From Bacillus sp. Cs-700 (GTDB taxonomy: Bacteria > Bacillota > Bacilli > Bacillales > Guptibacillaceae): 64,000 bases of DNA. The first letter of the stretch is position 1, and each line of letters starts with the position of its first letter. The notes beneath the pieces were generated by a model. The model was given only the letters and a program-made list of their open reading frames with translations, had not been told where the DNA came from and searched no databases. Below are positions 33,945 through 42,893 of the stretch, one piece after another. The position numbers and the translations under genes are program-made. The stretch lies in assembly GCF_011082085.1 (NCBI RefSeq), contig NZ_CP041063.1, forward strand, positions 2,294,001 to 2,358,000, in the 5' to 3' direction.

Positions 33945-35410
33945 TTCGAGAGCCTCACGCGATAGTTTTCAAGCGCCTCCGTCGTACACTCATAAACGCC
34001 TTCGCTAATCAGTTTTCCAAGCGTTGTAATCGTTCCGGCATACGCTTGGTGCTCGCCGCGCTGAGTGGCAGCAATGAGAATGCTGTCAGTTGAAGTTCCC
34101 GTCGCCGTGGTGCCTGTCACCGCGTCTTTTACTTGCTGGTCGTGCATCACTTTTACTTTTGCTTCCGTTGCCGTCATAATACTTTGAATGAACGCTTCAT
34201 CTGTGAGCGTGCCGTTCACGAAAACCCACGTATTGATCGTTCCCGGAAGCGGCTCGTAGACGTGTTCACGGCTTTTTGACGCATCAACGGCATTGCCGAC
34301 GCCTGCCGTGACAACGACGAATACGGAAACGCCCTCGTCTTCAATAAGACGGTATGCGACGTCTTCAAGTCGAACTGCCGTCATCATGCCAACCGTTTCA
34401 GTCGGATCGATGCCGTGTCCTTCAAGGAAGGAGGTCATTTCCCCTTTGTGGTCGGAGCAGTTATACGTTTTATCGACGTGACGGTTTACAAACGTGCGAT
34501 ACCAGCCTGTGCCTGAGCCCACAACGCCTGAAGACATTGTTCGGAGGGGAAACGGTGCGTTCAGCGTGATCATGTCTTTTTGATGCGTGAGGCATTTTTC
34601 CGTAATGTGAAGATCACTTAAATCCTCCGCCTGCTTCTCCGGTAGCAGCAGCATTTGCGGCTTTGGCACGGTTGGATGCGGATGCTTCTCGATTTTCGTG
34701 CGGTAAACGGACTGAATCCGCGCTTCGTTTAAGACATCATTTGGCTTGTTGTGCAAGTTTATTTTTCCGTTTTCAAGAAGCAAGAGACGGTCGCAGTAAA
34801 GTCCAGCCAAATTCAGGTCGTGAAAAATAGAAATAACCGTAAGCCCCTGTTCCCGCGTCCACTTTTTCAACAGATCAAGCAGTTCTTTTTGATAGGAAAG
34901 ATCCAGGTGATTCGTTGGTTCGTCCAGTAATAGAATTTCAGGTTCCTGCGCGAGCGCCTGAGCAAGAAAAACACGCTGGCGCTCGCCGCCAGAAAGCTCG
35001 TTCACGTACTGATCCTGAAACACTGAAATGCCGGTTTGTGCCATTGTGCGCTGGACGACCGCTTCGTCATGCTCGCTCCACGATTGGAACCAGCCGGATT
35101 GGTGGGCGTAGCGGCCGAGCGAAACGGTTTCTTTGACCGTATAGGGAAAAGCCTGCTCCGCGTGCTGTGGCAGGACGGCGAGTACGCGCGCCAGCTGTTT
35201 CGCTGAGTAGCTTGCGATCGGCTTTTCTTTTAACAAAATGGAGCCTGACTTTGCTTTCAATATGCCGCTTATCATTTTAAAAATCGTTGTTTTGCCGCTT
35301 CCGTTCGGACCAACGATTCCGAGCAGCTCGCCTCTCTCTACATCAAACGAGATGTCGTCGAGCACGTCGTGACCGGGGTATCCTCCTGTAACAGATTGTA
35401 CGCTAAGCAT
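33941..35410 (-). CDS. btuD-cbiZ: Fusion of cobamide ABC transporter ATPase (BtuD) and adenosylcobinamide amidohydrolase (CbiZ)
   Basis: 489 residues in two parts. Residues 1 to about 255 are an FecE/BtuD-type ATPase: Walker A IVGPNGSGKTTIF near 32-44, signature NELSGGERQRV and Walker B ILLLDEPTNHLDL. From about 270 the chain continues as a CbiZ domain (FPLRTMSSGVVGSGTGWYRT, FVVVTAGVGNAVDASKSREH, TGTSTDSILIAATQRG). CbiZ removes the nucleotide loop of imported cobamides to give cobyric acid, so the fusion ties import to remodelling. No stop or frame change separates the parts. Confidence 0.93.
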   Translation of the reverse strand: MLSVQSVTGGYPGHDVLDDISFDVERGELLGIVGPNGSGKTTIFKMISGILKAKSGSILLKEKPIASYSAKQLARVLAVLPQHAEQAFPYTVKETVSLGRYAHQSGWFQSWSEHDEAVVQRTMAQTGISVFQDQYVNELSGGERQRVFLAQALAQEPEILLLDEPTNHLDLSYQKELLDLLKKWTREQGLTVISIFHDLNLAGLYCDRLLLLENGKINLHNKPNDVLNEARIQSVYRTKIEKHPHPTVPKPQMLLLPEKQAEDLSDLHITEKCLTHQKDMITLNAPFPLRTMSSGVVGSGTGWYRTFVNRHVDKTYNCSDHKGEMTSFLEGHGIDPTETVGMMTAVRLEDVAYRLIEDEGVSVFVVVTAGVGNAVDASKSREHVYEPLPGTINTWVFVNGTLTDEAFIQSIMTATEAKVKVMHDQQVKDAVTGTTATGTSTDSILIAATQRGEHQAYAGTITTLGKLISEGVYECTTEALENYRVRLSK

Positions 35411-35412
35411 GC

Positions 35413-36474
35413 TTATCCTCTACTTTCTTTACGTCTTCGAATTAAAATAATGGCAAACACCGGAGCGCCGATGAGCGATGTGATCACGCCGATCGGAAGC
35501 TCTGTTGGTGATATGATCGTGCGCGAAATCAAGTCGGCGACGATCAGAAAAGCGGCACCGAGTAAAATCGATAGCGGCAGTAAATGGCGGTGATCCGGTC
35601 CCCACAAGAGGCGCGTTAAATGCGGAATGACAAGACCAACGAAGCCGATCGTTCCAGACACAGCGACTGCCGCGCCCGTTAAAATTGAGCCGCCAATTAA
35701 AATCCACAGCTTTCGTTTCGCCACGTTTACGCCGATATGCTGGGCGCGTTCTTCGCCAAACGACATGGCGTTCAGCTCTTTTGTACTAAAAAGGAGAATT
35801 CCTGCGCCGATGATGAAAAAGGGCAGGATAATCCCGATGTATTCCCAGCCGCGCATGGAAACACTTCCGAGGAGCCAGCCGATGATCTGTCTTAGTTCCT
35901 CTCCGGTTAGCGCAATCATGAGCGATAGAAGCGAGCCAAGAAACGAGCTAAAGACGATTCCTGTTAGGATAATCGTCTCCACACGCATCGATCGCTCGAT
36001 TTGTCGTGCAAAGAATAGCACGAGGAAAATCGTGAGGATCGATGCGGCGATGCTCATGACAGGGAGTGTAAACATGCCGACAAATGGAATGGTTAGGTTT
36101 AAAAAGAGTACGAGCACGGCGCCGACCGATGCGCCTGATGAAACGCCGAGCACGTACGGATCGGCTAATGGATTTCGTAGTAAACCTTGAAAGGCGGCTC
36201 CTGCTATCGCAAGAGACGCCCCCACAAGACCTGCCAGGATGACGCGCGGCAGGCGAATATCCATCACAATCGTTGTAAACATCGGATCCGTTTTTCCTAA
36301 CGAAGGAAGGTGCAGCACTTCGGTTCCGAGTAATTTTAAAATGGTGAGCACCGGGACGGAAACGGTGCCGATGGAAATGCCGAGCAGCATCGCGGCGATT
36401 AAGAGCGCTGTCGCAATCGGGTAGGCAATGAACTGTTTATTCAGCAAAAACATCCGGGTAAACCGCTTTTGCAA
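35413..36474 (-). CDS. btuC: Cobamide ABC transporter permease
   Basis: About 350 residues with ten hydrophobic spans of the FecCD/BtuC family: RLPRVILAGLVGASLAIAGA, FQGLLRNPLADPYVLGVSSG, GTIGFVGLVIPHLTRLLWGP and ELPIGVITSLIGAPVFAIIL. It forms the membrane channel with the ATPase encoded downstream. The TTG at 36474 has GGAG and GAGG upstream; an ATG 7 codons later (36453) lacks a clear ribosome binding site, so the start is uncertain. Overlaps btuF by 38 bases if the TTG is used. Confidence 0.92.
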   Translation of the reverse strand: MQKRFTRMFLLNKQFIAYPIATALLIAAMLLGISIGTVSVPVLTILKLLGTEVLHLPSLGKTDPMFTTIVMDIRLPRVILAGLVGASLAIAGAAFQGLLRNPLADPYVLGVSSGASVGAVLVLFLNLTIPFVGMFTLPVMSIAASILTIFLVLFFARQIERSMRVETIILTGIVFSSFLGSLLSLMIALTGEELRQIIGWLLGSVSMRGWEYIGIILPFFIIGAGILLFSTKELNAMSFGEERAQHIGVNVAKRKLWILIGGSILTGAAVAVSGTIGFVGLVIPHLTRLLWGPDHRHLLPLSILLGAAFLIVADLISRTIISPTELPIGVITSLIGAPVFAIILIRRRKESRG

Positions 36475-37420
36475 GTTCCTCTACTCCTTCAACGAGACGA
36501 GGGCCTGAGCGTGTCACGAGGTCAGAGTGCACATCGACAACCTGCTCTTCTTTTACCGCCGTTACGTCCTGCCAGCCTTCGCGACTTAACACTTGCTTGA
36601 TTGGGTTCTCTGTATAATAACCGTACGTTGTGATGATCACGTCAGGATTCGCTTGAATAATCGCTTCCTGGTCGATCTGGTTCCAGCCTTCTTCGTTGTG
36701 CGTCACGTTCTTTGCGTGAATCATCGACAGCATGTCATCCATGAACGTATTTTTCCCTGGAGAGAAGATTTCAGGTGCAGGTGCCACTTCAACGAAGACC
36801 TCTTTTTCATCTTCTTGAGGGATGTCTTCCGCTTTTGCTTGAATGTCTTCAAGCTGCTTTTTCATGTCGCTGATCGTTGTTTCGGCTTGTTCGGTTTCAC
36901 CTGTTGCTTGTCCAATCATTTCGATTGATTTGTACACTTCTTCAAAGCTCTTTGCATCGTTTACCACAAGAACAGCGATGCCCGCATCGCGTAGCTGTTG
37001 AAGACCTGCTTCTGAGTTATGAGCGCTTGAGCCGTGGGCAAGTACGAGATCAGGCTTGAGCGAAATAATTTTTTCGACGTTAAATTCCATGCCACCGATT
37101 TTCTCAATATCCGCCGTTTCTTCTGGGTAGTTCGCAAAGTCTGAAACGCCGACAACTTCTTCACCAGCGCCAAGGTCGAATAGAATTTCTGTGTTACTTG
37201 GAATGAGGGAGACGATTTTCTCAGGGTCCTGCTCGATCGTCACTTCCTCGTCGAGTGCATCGATAATCGTTACCGGGAAAGCGCTATCTTTTGACGATTC
37301 AGCCTGATCTGTTGAGGCATTTCCTTCATTTGTTGCACTGTTTTCCTCGTTTGCACCGCAACCTGCGATGATGCCTGTTACGAGAAAAAGTAAAACGAGT
37401 AGTGAATAAAGCTTTTTCAT
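36437..37420 (-). CDS. btuF: Cobamide-binding lipoprotein
   Basis: 327 residues. A lipoprotein signal peptide ends at the lipobox IIAGCGAN (Cys21), followed by a Ser/Glu/Asn-rich linker and a type III periplasmic-binding fold: IVSLIPSNTEILFDLGAGEE, VVGVSDFANYPEETADI and ISLKPDLVLAHGS. It captures cobamides or cobinamides outside the membrane. The ATG has AGGAGGAG upstream. It is the first gene of the operon, directly behind the cobalamin riboswitch. Confidence 0.93.
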   Translation of the reverse strand: MKKLYSLLVLLFLVTGIIAGCGANEENSATNEGNASTDQAESSKDSAFPVTIIDALDEEVTIEQDPEKIVSLIPSNTEILFDLGAGEEVVGVSDFANYPEETADIEKIGGMEFNVEKIISLKPDLVLAHGSSAHNSEAGLQQLRDAGIAVLVVNDAKSFEEVYKSIEMIGQATGETEQAETTISDMKKQLEDIQAKAEDIPQEDEKEVFVEVAPAPEIFSPGKNTFMDDMLSMIHAKNVTHNEEGWNQIDQEAIIQANPDVIITTYGYYTENPIKQVLSREGWQDVTAVKEEQVVDVHSDLVTRSGPRLVEGVEELAKAVYPDVFAE

Positions 37421-37457
37421 GTGTGTTTCTCCTCCTGTAGTGTGATGTCTCTAAACT

Positions 37458-37489
37458 AAAAAAATCCCCACGCCGGAGGGCATGAAGAT
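37458..37489 (-). terminator. Riboswitch-controlled intrinsic terminator
   Basis: On the minus strand ATCTTCATGCC and GGCGTGGGGAT pair around a CTCC loop, followed by seven T (37458-37464). It lies between the riboswitch aptamer and btuF, so ligand binding would stop transcription before the operon. Confidence 0.88.
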
Positions 37490-37507
37490 GGTCGAATGGA
37501 AGTAACG

Positions 37508-37749
37508 GTGCATAAAGGCACCTGAATCCGTTCGCACATCCCTATCCTCGTAGGCTGTTCGCGCTTGATTCAGGCAGGTCTCCTGGCTCATGGTTCTCGC
37601 GTGCTGCTCCTTCCCATTCGTTATGTGAACAGTGGATTCTGCAGCAAGCGACCATTTACAGTGGCGGGACCGCGCTGGAATTGCACCAGCTTCCCTTTTA
37701 AGTCTTCATTGAAAAGACACCTGAATCGATCACTATGAAATTTCGTAAC
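37508..37749 (-). promoter_or_regulatory. Cobalamin riboswitch
   Basis: The minus strand carries the aptamer hallmarks: GGTGCAATTCCAGCGCGGTC, then CCCGCCACTGTAA (B12 box region) and AGCCAGGAGACCTGCC. The closing stem P1 is formed by GATTCAGG (complement of 37720-37727) and CCTGAATC (complement of 37567-37574). A downstream hairpin GGTGC/GCACC (37508-37523) could be P13. Expected outcome with adenosylcobalamin bound is termination at 37458-37489. The regulated genes are all cobamide uptake and salvage functions, consistent with feedback control. Confidence 0.95.
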
Positions 37750-37755
37750 AGGTTT

Positions 37756-37784
37756 ATTATACATGATTGTATGTGTGGGGGGAA
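37756..37784 (-). promoter_or_regulatory. Candidate promoter of the cobamide operon
   Basis: A TATAAT (complement of 37756-37761) lies just upstream of the riboswitch 5' end; with a 17-base spacer the -35 would be TTCCCC, which is poor. The position fits a transcript starting near 37749. Confidence 0.5.
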
Positions 37785-37796
37785 CTGTTGTCTTTT

Positions 37797-37828
37797 GGAG
37801 GGGTCAGGCACGAGCCTGCCCCCCTTCC
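37797..37828. repeat. Palindromic repeat, copy 5 (imperfect)
   Basis: GGAGGGGTCAGGCACGAG with a right arm altered to CCTGCCCCCC. It lies 12 bases from the permease stop codon and is preceded by TTGTCTTTTGG. Confidence 0.8.
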
Positions 37829-37839
37829 ATCCCACACCC

Positions 37840-40422
37840 TTACACATTCTCTTGCTTCAGCGTATCAACGATATTATTCTTCTCTAATTTCTTAATGGAG
37901 TAGAACATTGCGGAACCTACGATGATGAAGATGGCAATGATCACCAAGAGAAGACTCATCCACGGCAATGTGAACCCGTAGACAAACGTACTTCTGAATG
38001 ACAAATACATCAGATACATGATGGCAATGCTGATTGGAATCCCGTAGAGGATTGCTTTCATGCCATAGAAGATGCTTTCGTAGTTCATCATTTTATTGAA
38101 CCCTTTTGGAGTCATCCCAATGGACTTAAGCATAGCGAATTCTCGCTTGCGAAGAGAAATGCTTGTCGAAATCGTATTGAAAATATTTGCGATAGAGATA
38201 AGGGAAATTAACGAAATAAATCCGTACGTGAAGACCGACATGAATAGAATCATTTGCTTGTCACGCTGTCTACTTTGCACAACATTATAGACATTCAGAT
38301 TCGTTCCTTTCTCCTCTTCAATCGCTTCTTGCGTCTCCATCGGATCTGAACTATTCATATACAGATAAGTTTGCACGTCTTCTTGGACGTCTTTATCGAT
38401 CAACTGATTCATGGTTTCCTTTGAAACAATGACGTCAACTCCACCAATGCCAGCTGTATTCACTCCCATTGGCACCTCATCCGTTAACGCACCGACCTCG
38501 ACTTTGTTCATGAGCGTTTCTTCTTCTGTTTCATAGTTCATTGTATAAAGATCGATGCTTTCTCCAGTTTTGGTCTTAATCGACTTGGTTTCCTTGAATT
38601 GACCTGTCTCTTGATCCATATAAGAGATGTTCTCAATAACAATGCCAGTTGGGTTCTCGAAATCCTTGAGCTTCTCTGCATCAACGCCAACTTTTTTCGC
38701 ATATTCTTGAAAACTTTGCTCATCCAATCCATGTATGACCGTGTAGTATGGATATTTGCCATCCTTGAGAATGCTCTCATCCTGCTGAACATTTTCTTCT
38801 AACGCTTCCGGGATCGCGTCACGAGCCACATAGGTGTTAACGTTCAGCTCCTTCATGATACTAGATTTCGTCACATTCTTAAGCCTTGTATAAGGCTCAA
38901 GGTCCCCTTCATCCGCACCGCTTCCCCATACTTGAATATCAAAATTAATGTTTTGCTGGGAGAGTTCAAGAGATTTCTCTAAATTCGATGTAAAATAGGA
39001 CACCGACAAGAAAAGGATAATGCTAATCACAAGTGAAAAAACAGTCACCTGATACCTTCTTTTATTCCGCTTTAAATTCTTCAAGCCGATCTCCGCTTCG
39101 ATCCCAAATAATTTTCGAATCAGTTTGGAGGTCTTCACTGTTTTGCCAGATAGCTTAATATCCTGCGTTTGTCGAATGGCATCAATGGCTGAGATCTTCG
39201 ATGCTTTGCGTGCTGGCATATAGGATGAAATAAAAATAGTGATAATTGAAATTCCACAGGCGACGAGAATACTGAGAGGCGTTACGACCACCTTGAGATT
39301 CTCGGAAACCCCAAGGGCTTCTTCAAGAAAAGCGTTTATGAACATGAAAGTAACCGCTATTCCAGCAAATCCAGCAAGAATGCCGATCGGGATACTGATC
39401 AGACCAATAATCCCTCCTTCAAAAAAGACCGAAGTTTGCTTTTGACGTTTCGTTGCTCCAACGCTTGATAGCATGCCTAAATGTCTGGAACGTTCGGAAA
39501 CACTAATCGCAAAAGCATTATAAATCAGCGCAACGGAACCGATCATGATAACGCTCATAATGATTCCAGTTAACAGAAGCATTGTTTTTAACAGATTATC
39601 ATTATCCGTCACGCCATAGTAGCGAAGCAGTTCATCGTTGAACGTAACGTTTTCAATATTGTTTTGTTTCGCCAGCGTTTCTGCATGCTCATAAAGAGAT
39701 CGTTTCACTTTGTCCAACACGACGACGGCATCAACGGTGTCCTTGCTATTCATAAGGCTTTGATCGACATAGCTAATCGCCGTATAACCGGGCGCCCACG
39801 CGGGTTCCCATGTAGGACGTTTGATTGTTCCTACAATCGTATACGTTCTCTTGTTCTCATTTTCTATTGACTCACTTGCACCTTCCACATCCGTTTGGAG
39901 GGGATCGTTTTGAGAAAAAGGACGTTCAACACCTTCCATCAGACGTTCGCCAACGTTCAGTGTGATCTGATCGCCTATCCCGTGTTTCACCTTTGCATTC
40001 CCCACAACTTCTTCAGACAACACAATCTCATTGTCTTCCTGCGGCAAGCGTCCCTCGCTTATTTCGATTGGGAAGTTTTTGAATCCCTGCTCATTGTATT
40101 CTTTAATAAACAGATACGGTTTGCTTTCATTTTTCGCTTCATCTAATTTGGCATAACCTACATCGTTTGCGAGAATCAGAGTCTTGGTTGATTCGTCGCT
40201 TTCAATCGCTTCGATTTGATCGGAATCGACGTTCTCATATTGAACATGCCACTCTCCATCCGTCGCCATCGATTGACGTTGCAAGAGATCCATGAACGAG
40301 ACACCAAGTGTCGCGACAGCCGTAACCATCGCTACGGAAATAATGACACCAATGACGGTAACCAGCGTCCGTCTTTTATTTTCCTTCAAATGCCTCACAG
40401 TCAGTTTGTTTACGATGTTCAT
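37840..40422 (-). CDS. ABC transporter permease, FtsX/MacB type
   Basis: 860 residues. An N-terminal membrane span (RTLVTVIGVIISVAMVTAVA) is followed by a large extracellular domain to about residue 270, a first FtsX core of three spans (LIYNAFAISVSERSRHLGML with the SVGATKRQ elbow), a second extracellular domain, and a second FtsX core at the C-terminus (ISTSISLRKREFAMLKSIGM). Such permeases work as mechanotransducers in lipid or peptide export and in antimicrobial-peptide resistance. Its start overlaps the ATPase stop by 4 bases. Confidence 0.88.
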   Translation of the reverse strand: MNIVNKLTVRHLKENKRRTLVTVIGVIISVAMVTAVATLGVSFMDLLQRQSMATDGEWHVQYENVDSDQIEAIESDESTKTLILANDVGYAKLDEAKNESKPYLFIKEYNEQGFKNFPIEISEGRLPQEDNEIVLSEEVVGNAKVKHGIGDQITLNVGERLMEGVERPFSQNDPLQTDVEGASESIENENKRTYTIVGTIKRPTWEPAWAPGYTAISYVDQSLMNSKDTVDAVVVLDKVKRSLYEHAETLAKQNNIENVTFNDELLRYYGVTDNDNLLKTMLLLTGIIMSVIMIGSVALIYNAFAISVSERSRHLGMLSSVGATKRQKQTSVFFEGGIIGLISIPIGILAGFAGIAVTFMFINAFLEEALGVSENLKVVVTPLSILVACGISIITIFISSYMPARKASKISAIDAIRQTQDIKLSGKTVKTSKLIRKLFGIEAEIGLKNLKRNKRRYQVTVFSLVISIILFLSVSYFTSNLEKSLELSQQNINFDIQVWGSGADEGDLEPYTRLKNVTKSSIMKELNVNTYVARDAIPEALEENVQQDESILKDGKYPYYTVIHGLDEQSFQEYAKKVGVDAEKLKDFENPTGIVIENISYMDQETGQFKETKSIKTKTGESIDLYTMNYETEEETLMNKVEVGALTDEVPMGVNTAGIGGVDVIVSKETMNQLIDKDVQEDVQTYLYMNSSDPMETQEAIEEEKGTNLNVYNVVQSRQRDKQMILFMSVFTYGFISLISLISIANIFNTISTSISLRKREFAMLKSIGMTPKGFNKMMNYESIFYGMKAILYGIPISIAIMYLMYLSFRSTFVYGFTLPWMSLLLVIIAIFIIVGSAMFYSIKKLEKNNIVDTLKQENV

Positions 40423-41102
40423 GGACGGATCACCTCGTCTTTGGCAATCCTCCCGTCTTCAATCGAAATGACGCGATCCGCTTGTAAAGCGATGCGTTCA
40501 TCATGCGTAATGACAATCAGCGTTTGGTTGTAATTTTTATTAAACATTTTCAGAAGCTCCATAATTTCACTGCTGTTTTGACTATCCAAATTTCCGGTAG
40601 GCTCATCGGCGAGCATGATCGAAGGATTACTAATCAAGGCCCTCCCAATTGACACACGCTGTTGCTGTCCTCCTGATAATTGGTTCGGCAAATGCCCAAG
40701 CCGATTTTGTAAGCCCAATGTGCCGACGATATTCTCAAGCTGCTTTTGGTCAACTTTATGTTCATCCAGTAGCATCGGAAGGGTAATGTTTTCTTCCACG
40801 GTTAAGATCGGTATCAAATTATAGAATTGATAAATCAAGCCGATTTGCCTTCTTCTAAAAATGGCAAGCTGCGTTTCATCAAGTTGATAGATGTTTGTAT
40901 TATCGACGAGAACGTTGCCGCTCGTCGGCCGATCCACGCCACCGAGTAGGTGAAGCAAGGTTGATTTCCCTGAACCAGAAGGGCCGATAATGACGACAAA
41001 CTCTCCTTTTTTAACTGAAAATGAGACGTCATCGAGTGCCTTCACGGCCGTTTCCCCTTTGCCATACACTTTAGACAGATTTTCTATTTGTAAAATATCC
41101 AT
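40419..41102 (-). CDS. ABC transporter ATP-binding protein, LolD/MacB type
   Basis: About 227 residues: Walker A IIGPSGSGKSTLLHLLGGVD, the MacB/LolD-type IGLIYQFYNLIPILTVEENI, signature NQLSGGQQQRVSIGRAL and Walker B IMLADEPTGNLDSQNS. The ATG at 41102 has GGGGGA upstream; a start 5 codons earlier does not. It couples to the 860-residue permease. A two-component system is encoded 95 bases upstream in the same direction. Confidence 0.92.
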   Translation of the reverse strand: MDILQIENLSKVYGKGETAVKALDDVSFSVKKGEFVVIIGPSGSGKSTLLHLLGGVDRPTSGNVLVDNTNIYQLDETQLAIFRRRQIGLIYQFYNLIPILTVEENITLPMLLDEHKVDQKQLENIVGTLGLQNRLGHLPNQLSGGQQQRVSIGRALISNPSIMLADEPTGNLDSQNSSEIMELLKMFNKNYNQTLIVITHDERIALQADRVISIEDGRIAKDEVIRP

Positions 41103-41197
41103 TGCAGATTCCCCCATAAATTTAATGTACCTTCAGTTTATCTGCCTAAAATGACGTTAAAGTGACTCTGAGGTGACAGTTTAGTCACCTGTCCTTT

Positions 41198-42211
41198 CTA
41201 AACAACTTGCTTATAAAATTTAATGGTAAATTCAGTCCCCGTACCCTGTTTACTCGTTACTTCAATATCCCCATTCTGGCTGGTGATAATGCTGTACGCC
41301 ATCGCAAGACCGATACCAACGCTATCGTCTCCCGCATTCTTCCCCCTATAAAATCGTTTGAAAATATAAGGCAGATCTTCTTTTGGAATACCATTTCCAT
41401 TGTCCGAAATGATGATTTCGGTATACAACGGATTCTCGGAATACGAGAGTGAAATCGTTCCACCCTCATCGGTATGCTCCACGCAATTTTTTAGTATATT
41501 TAATAGCGCCTCCGAAGTCCAGTTAACATCTCCGACAAACGTGGCAGAGTCATCACCCGATATGCTTAAGTTTTGTTGTTTAATATCGACTGGAATGAGA
41601 ATGGACTCTACCGCTTTTTGGATCACCTGCCGTGGAGAAATGCTCTCTTTTTTAAAGGCAATCGTTCCAGCATCTATTTTCGATAATTTCAATAAAGAAG
41701 AGACTAGCCATTCAATCCTTTCTAATTGAATGCGAATGTTTGTGGTGAATTCAACGCGTTTCTCCTCATCTAAATTCGGATCACTCACTAAATCCACCAT
41801 CACCAGCATCGAAGTTAGTGGCGTTTTGAGCTGGTGGGAAATGTCTGAAATCGCGTTGGTTAATTTCACTTTGTCTTCTTGTAAAAGGGAACGGTGCTCT
41901 GAAAGCATCATCGTAACTTTATAAATATCATTCTTTAAAATGCTGAGCTCACCCTCATGGTTATTTCTCACATCTAACGTATAATCCCCACTACTAATCT
42001 GTCTCAAATAACCAGAAAGCTGCTCGATTTCACGGTACCGCCATCTTGTGAAAAACACAAAACAACTGACGAGCATGAGCGAGGTGAGCAGTGTTAGGAT
42101 TGCCGCTTGGTAAGAAAGCACGAACACAGCGAGCCCCGTTGCAACAAGAATGATTCCCCCAATAACGAGAAAAAGAAGATGTATTTCACGATTACGCAAC
42201 AACCTACTCAC
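41198..42211 (-). CDS. Sensor histidine kinase, intramembrane-sensing (BceS-like) type
   Basis: 337 residues. Two membrane helices near residues 11-32 and 35-55 are separated by only a few residues, so there is almost no extracellular sensor; a HAMP-like linker follows. The H box DISHQLKTPLTSML carries His126; the ATP-binding domain has NCVEHTDEGG, ISDNGNGIPKEDLPYIFKRF and GIGLAMAYSI. Kinases of this layout sense antimicrobial peptides via an adjacent ABC transporter. It overlaps the response regulator by 8 bases. Confidence 0.9.
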   Translation of the reverse strand: MSRLLRNREIHLLFLVIGGIILVATGLAVFVLSYQAAILTLLTSLMLVSCFVFFTRWRYREIEQLSGYLRQISSGDYTLDVRNNHEGELSILKNDIYKVTMMLSEHRSLLQEDKVKLTNAISDISHQLKTPLTSMLVMVDLVSDPNLDEEKRVEFTTNIRIQLERIEWLVSSLLKLSKIDAGTIAFKKESISPRQVIQKAVESILIPVDIKQQNLSISGDDSATFVGDVNWTSEALLNILKNCVEHTDEGGTISLSYSENPLYTEIIISDNGNGIPKEDLPYIFKRFYRGKNAGDDSVGIGLAMAYSIITSQNGDIEVTSKQGTGTEFTIKFYKQVV

Positions 42212-42893
42212 CCACCTTATAACCGAACCCGCGCACGGTTTTGATGATTTTCGGGCTTTGTGCGTTGTCCTCTAGCTTCTCTCGTAGACGTTTGATGTAC
42301 ACCGTTAACGTATTATCGTTCACGAAATCACCAGCCACATCCCAGATCCGTTCTAATAGCTGATTTCGCGTTAATACCTGTCCAACATGATTAGCAAAAA
42401 TCAGAAAGAGCCTATACTCGAGTGCCGTTAGAAGCACTTCCTCCCCTTTTTTATAAACCTTGCCTTCTAGCGTATTGATTCGGATATCTTCAATCGTAAT
42501 GATGCTAGTGGATTGTGGCTGTGGTTGCTTATTGTAACGACGCAAAACCGATTTAATTCTTGAAAGTAATTCTCGAATGCGAAACGGCTTTGTGATGTAA
42601 TCATCCGCTCCCATATCAAGACCCATGACTACATTTACTTCATCATCAAAAGCCGTGAGAAAAATAACTGGTTTATCACTCTGTTTCTTCACAAATTCAC
42701 AAAGATCATATCCACTACCATCAGGTAAGGATAAATCAAATAAACATAAATCGATCTCATGCAACTGTCTCATAAGTACTTCCCTGGCCGATTCAGCATT
42801 ATAGCAGACAATGGTCTCATATCCATCGTTTTGCAAGGAATAGTCAAGCCCCATTGCAATCGTCTTATCATCTTCCACCATTAATAGTTTCAT
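42204..42893 (-). CDS. OmpR-family response regulator
   Basis: 229 residues: receiver domain with acidic pocket (VEDD, residues 7-10), phospho-acceptor Asp53 in LFDLSLPDGSGYDL, and conserved Thr/Lys (FLTAFDD, DYITKPF), then an OmpR/PhoB winged-helix DNA-binding domain (LTALEYRLFLIFANHVGQVL, NTLTVYIKRLREKLED). It is the first gene of the unit that ends with the ABC exporter, its likely target. Confidence 0.93.
   Translation of the reverse strand: MKLLMVEDDKTIAMGLDYSLQNDGYETIVCYNAESAREVLMRQLHEIDLCLFDLSLPDGSGYDLCEFVKKQSDKPVIFLTAFDDEVNVVMGLDMGADDYITKPFRIRELLSRIKSVLRRYNKQPQPQSTSIITIEDIRINTLEGKVYKKGEEVLLTALEYRLFLIFANHVGQVLTRNQLLERIWDVAGDFVNDNTLTVYIKRLREKLEDNAQSPKIIKTVRGFGYKVGE

Noticed and set aside
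33412-36190. Long plus-strand open frames opposite the cobamide operon
   Set aside because: They are antisense shadows produced by the GC-rich codon use of cbiB, btuD-cbiZ and btuC; no ribosome binding sites or recognisable domains.
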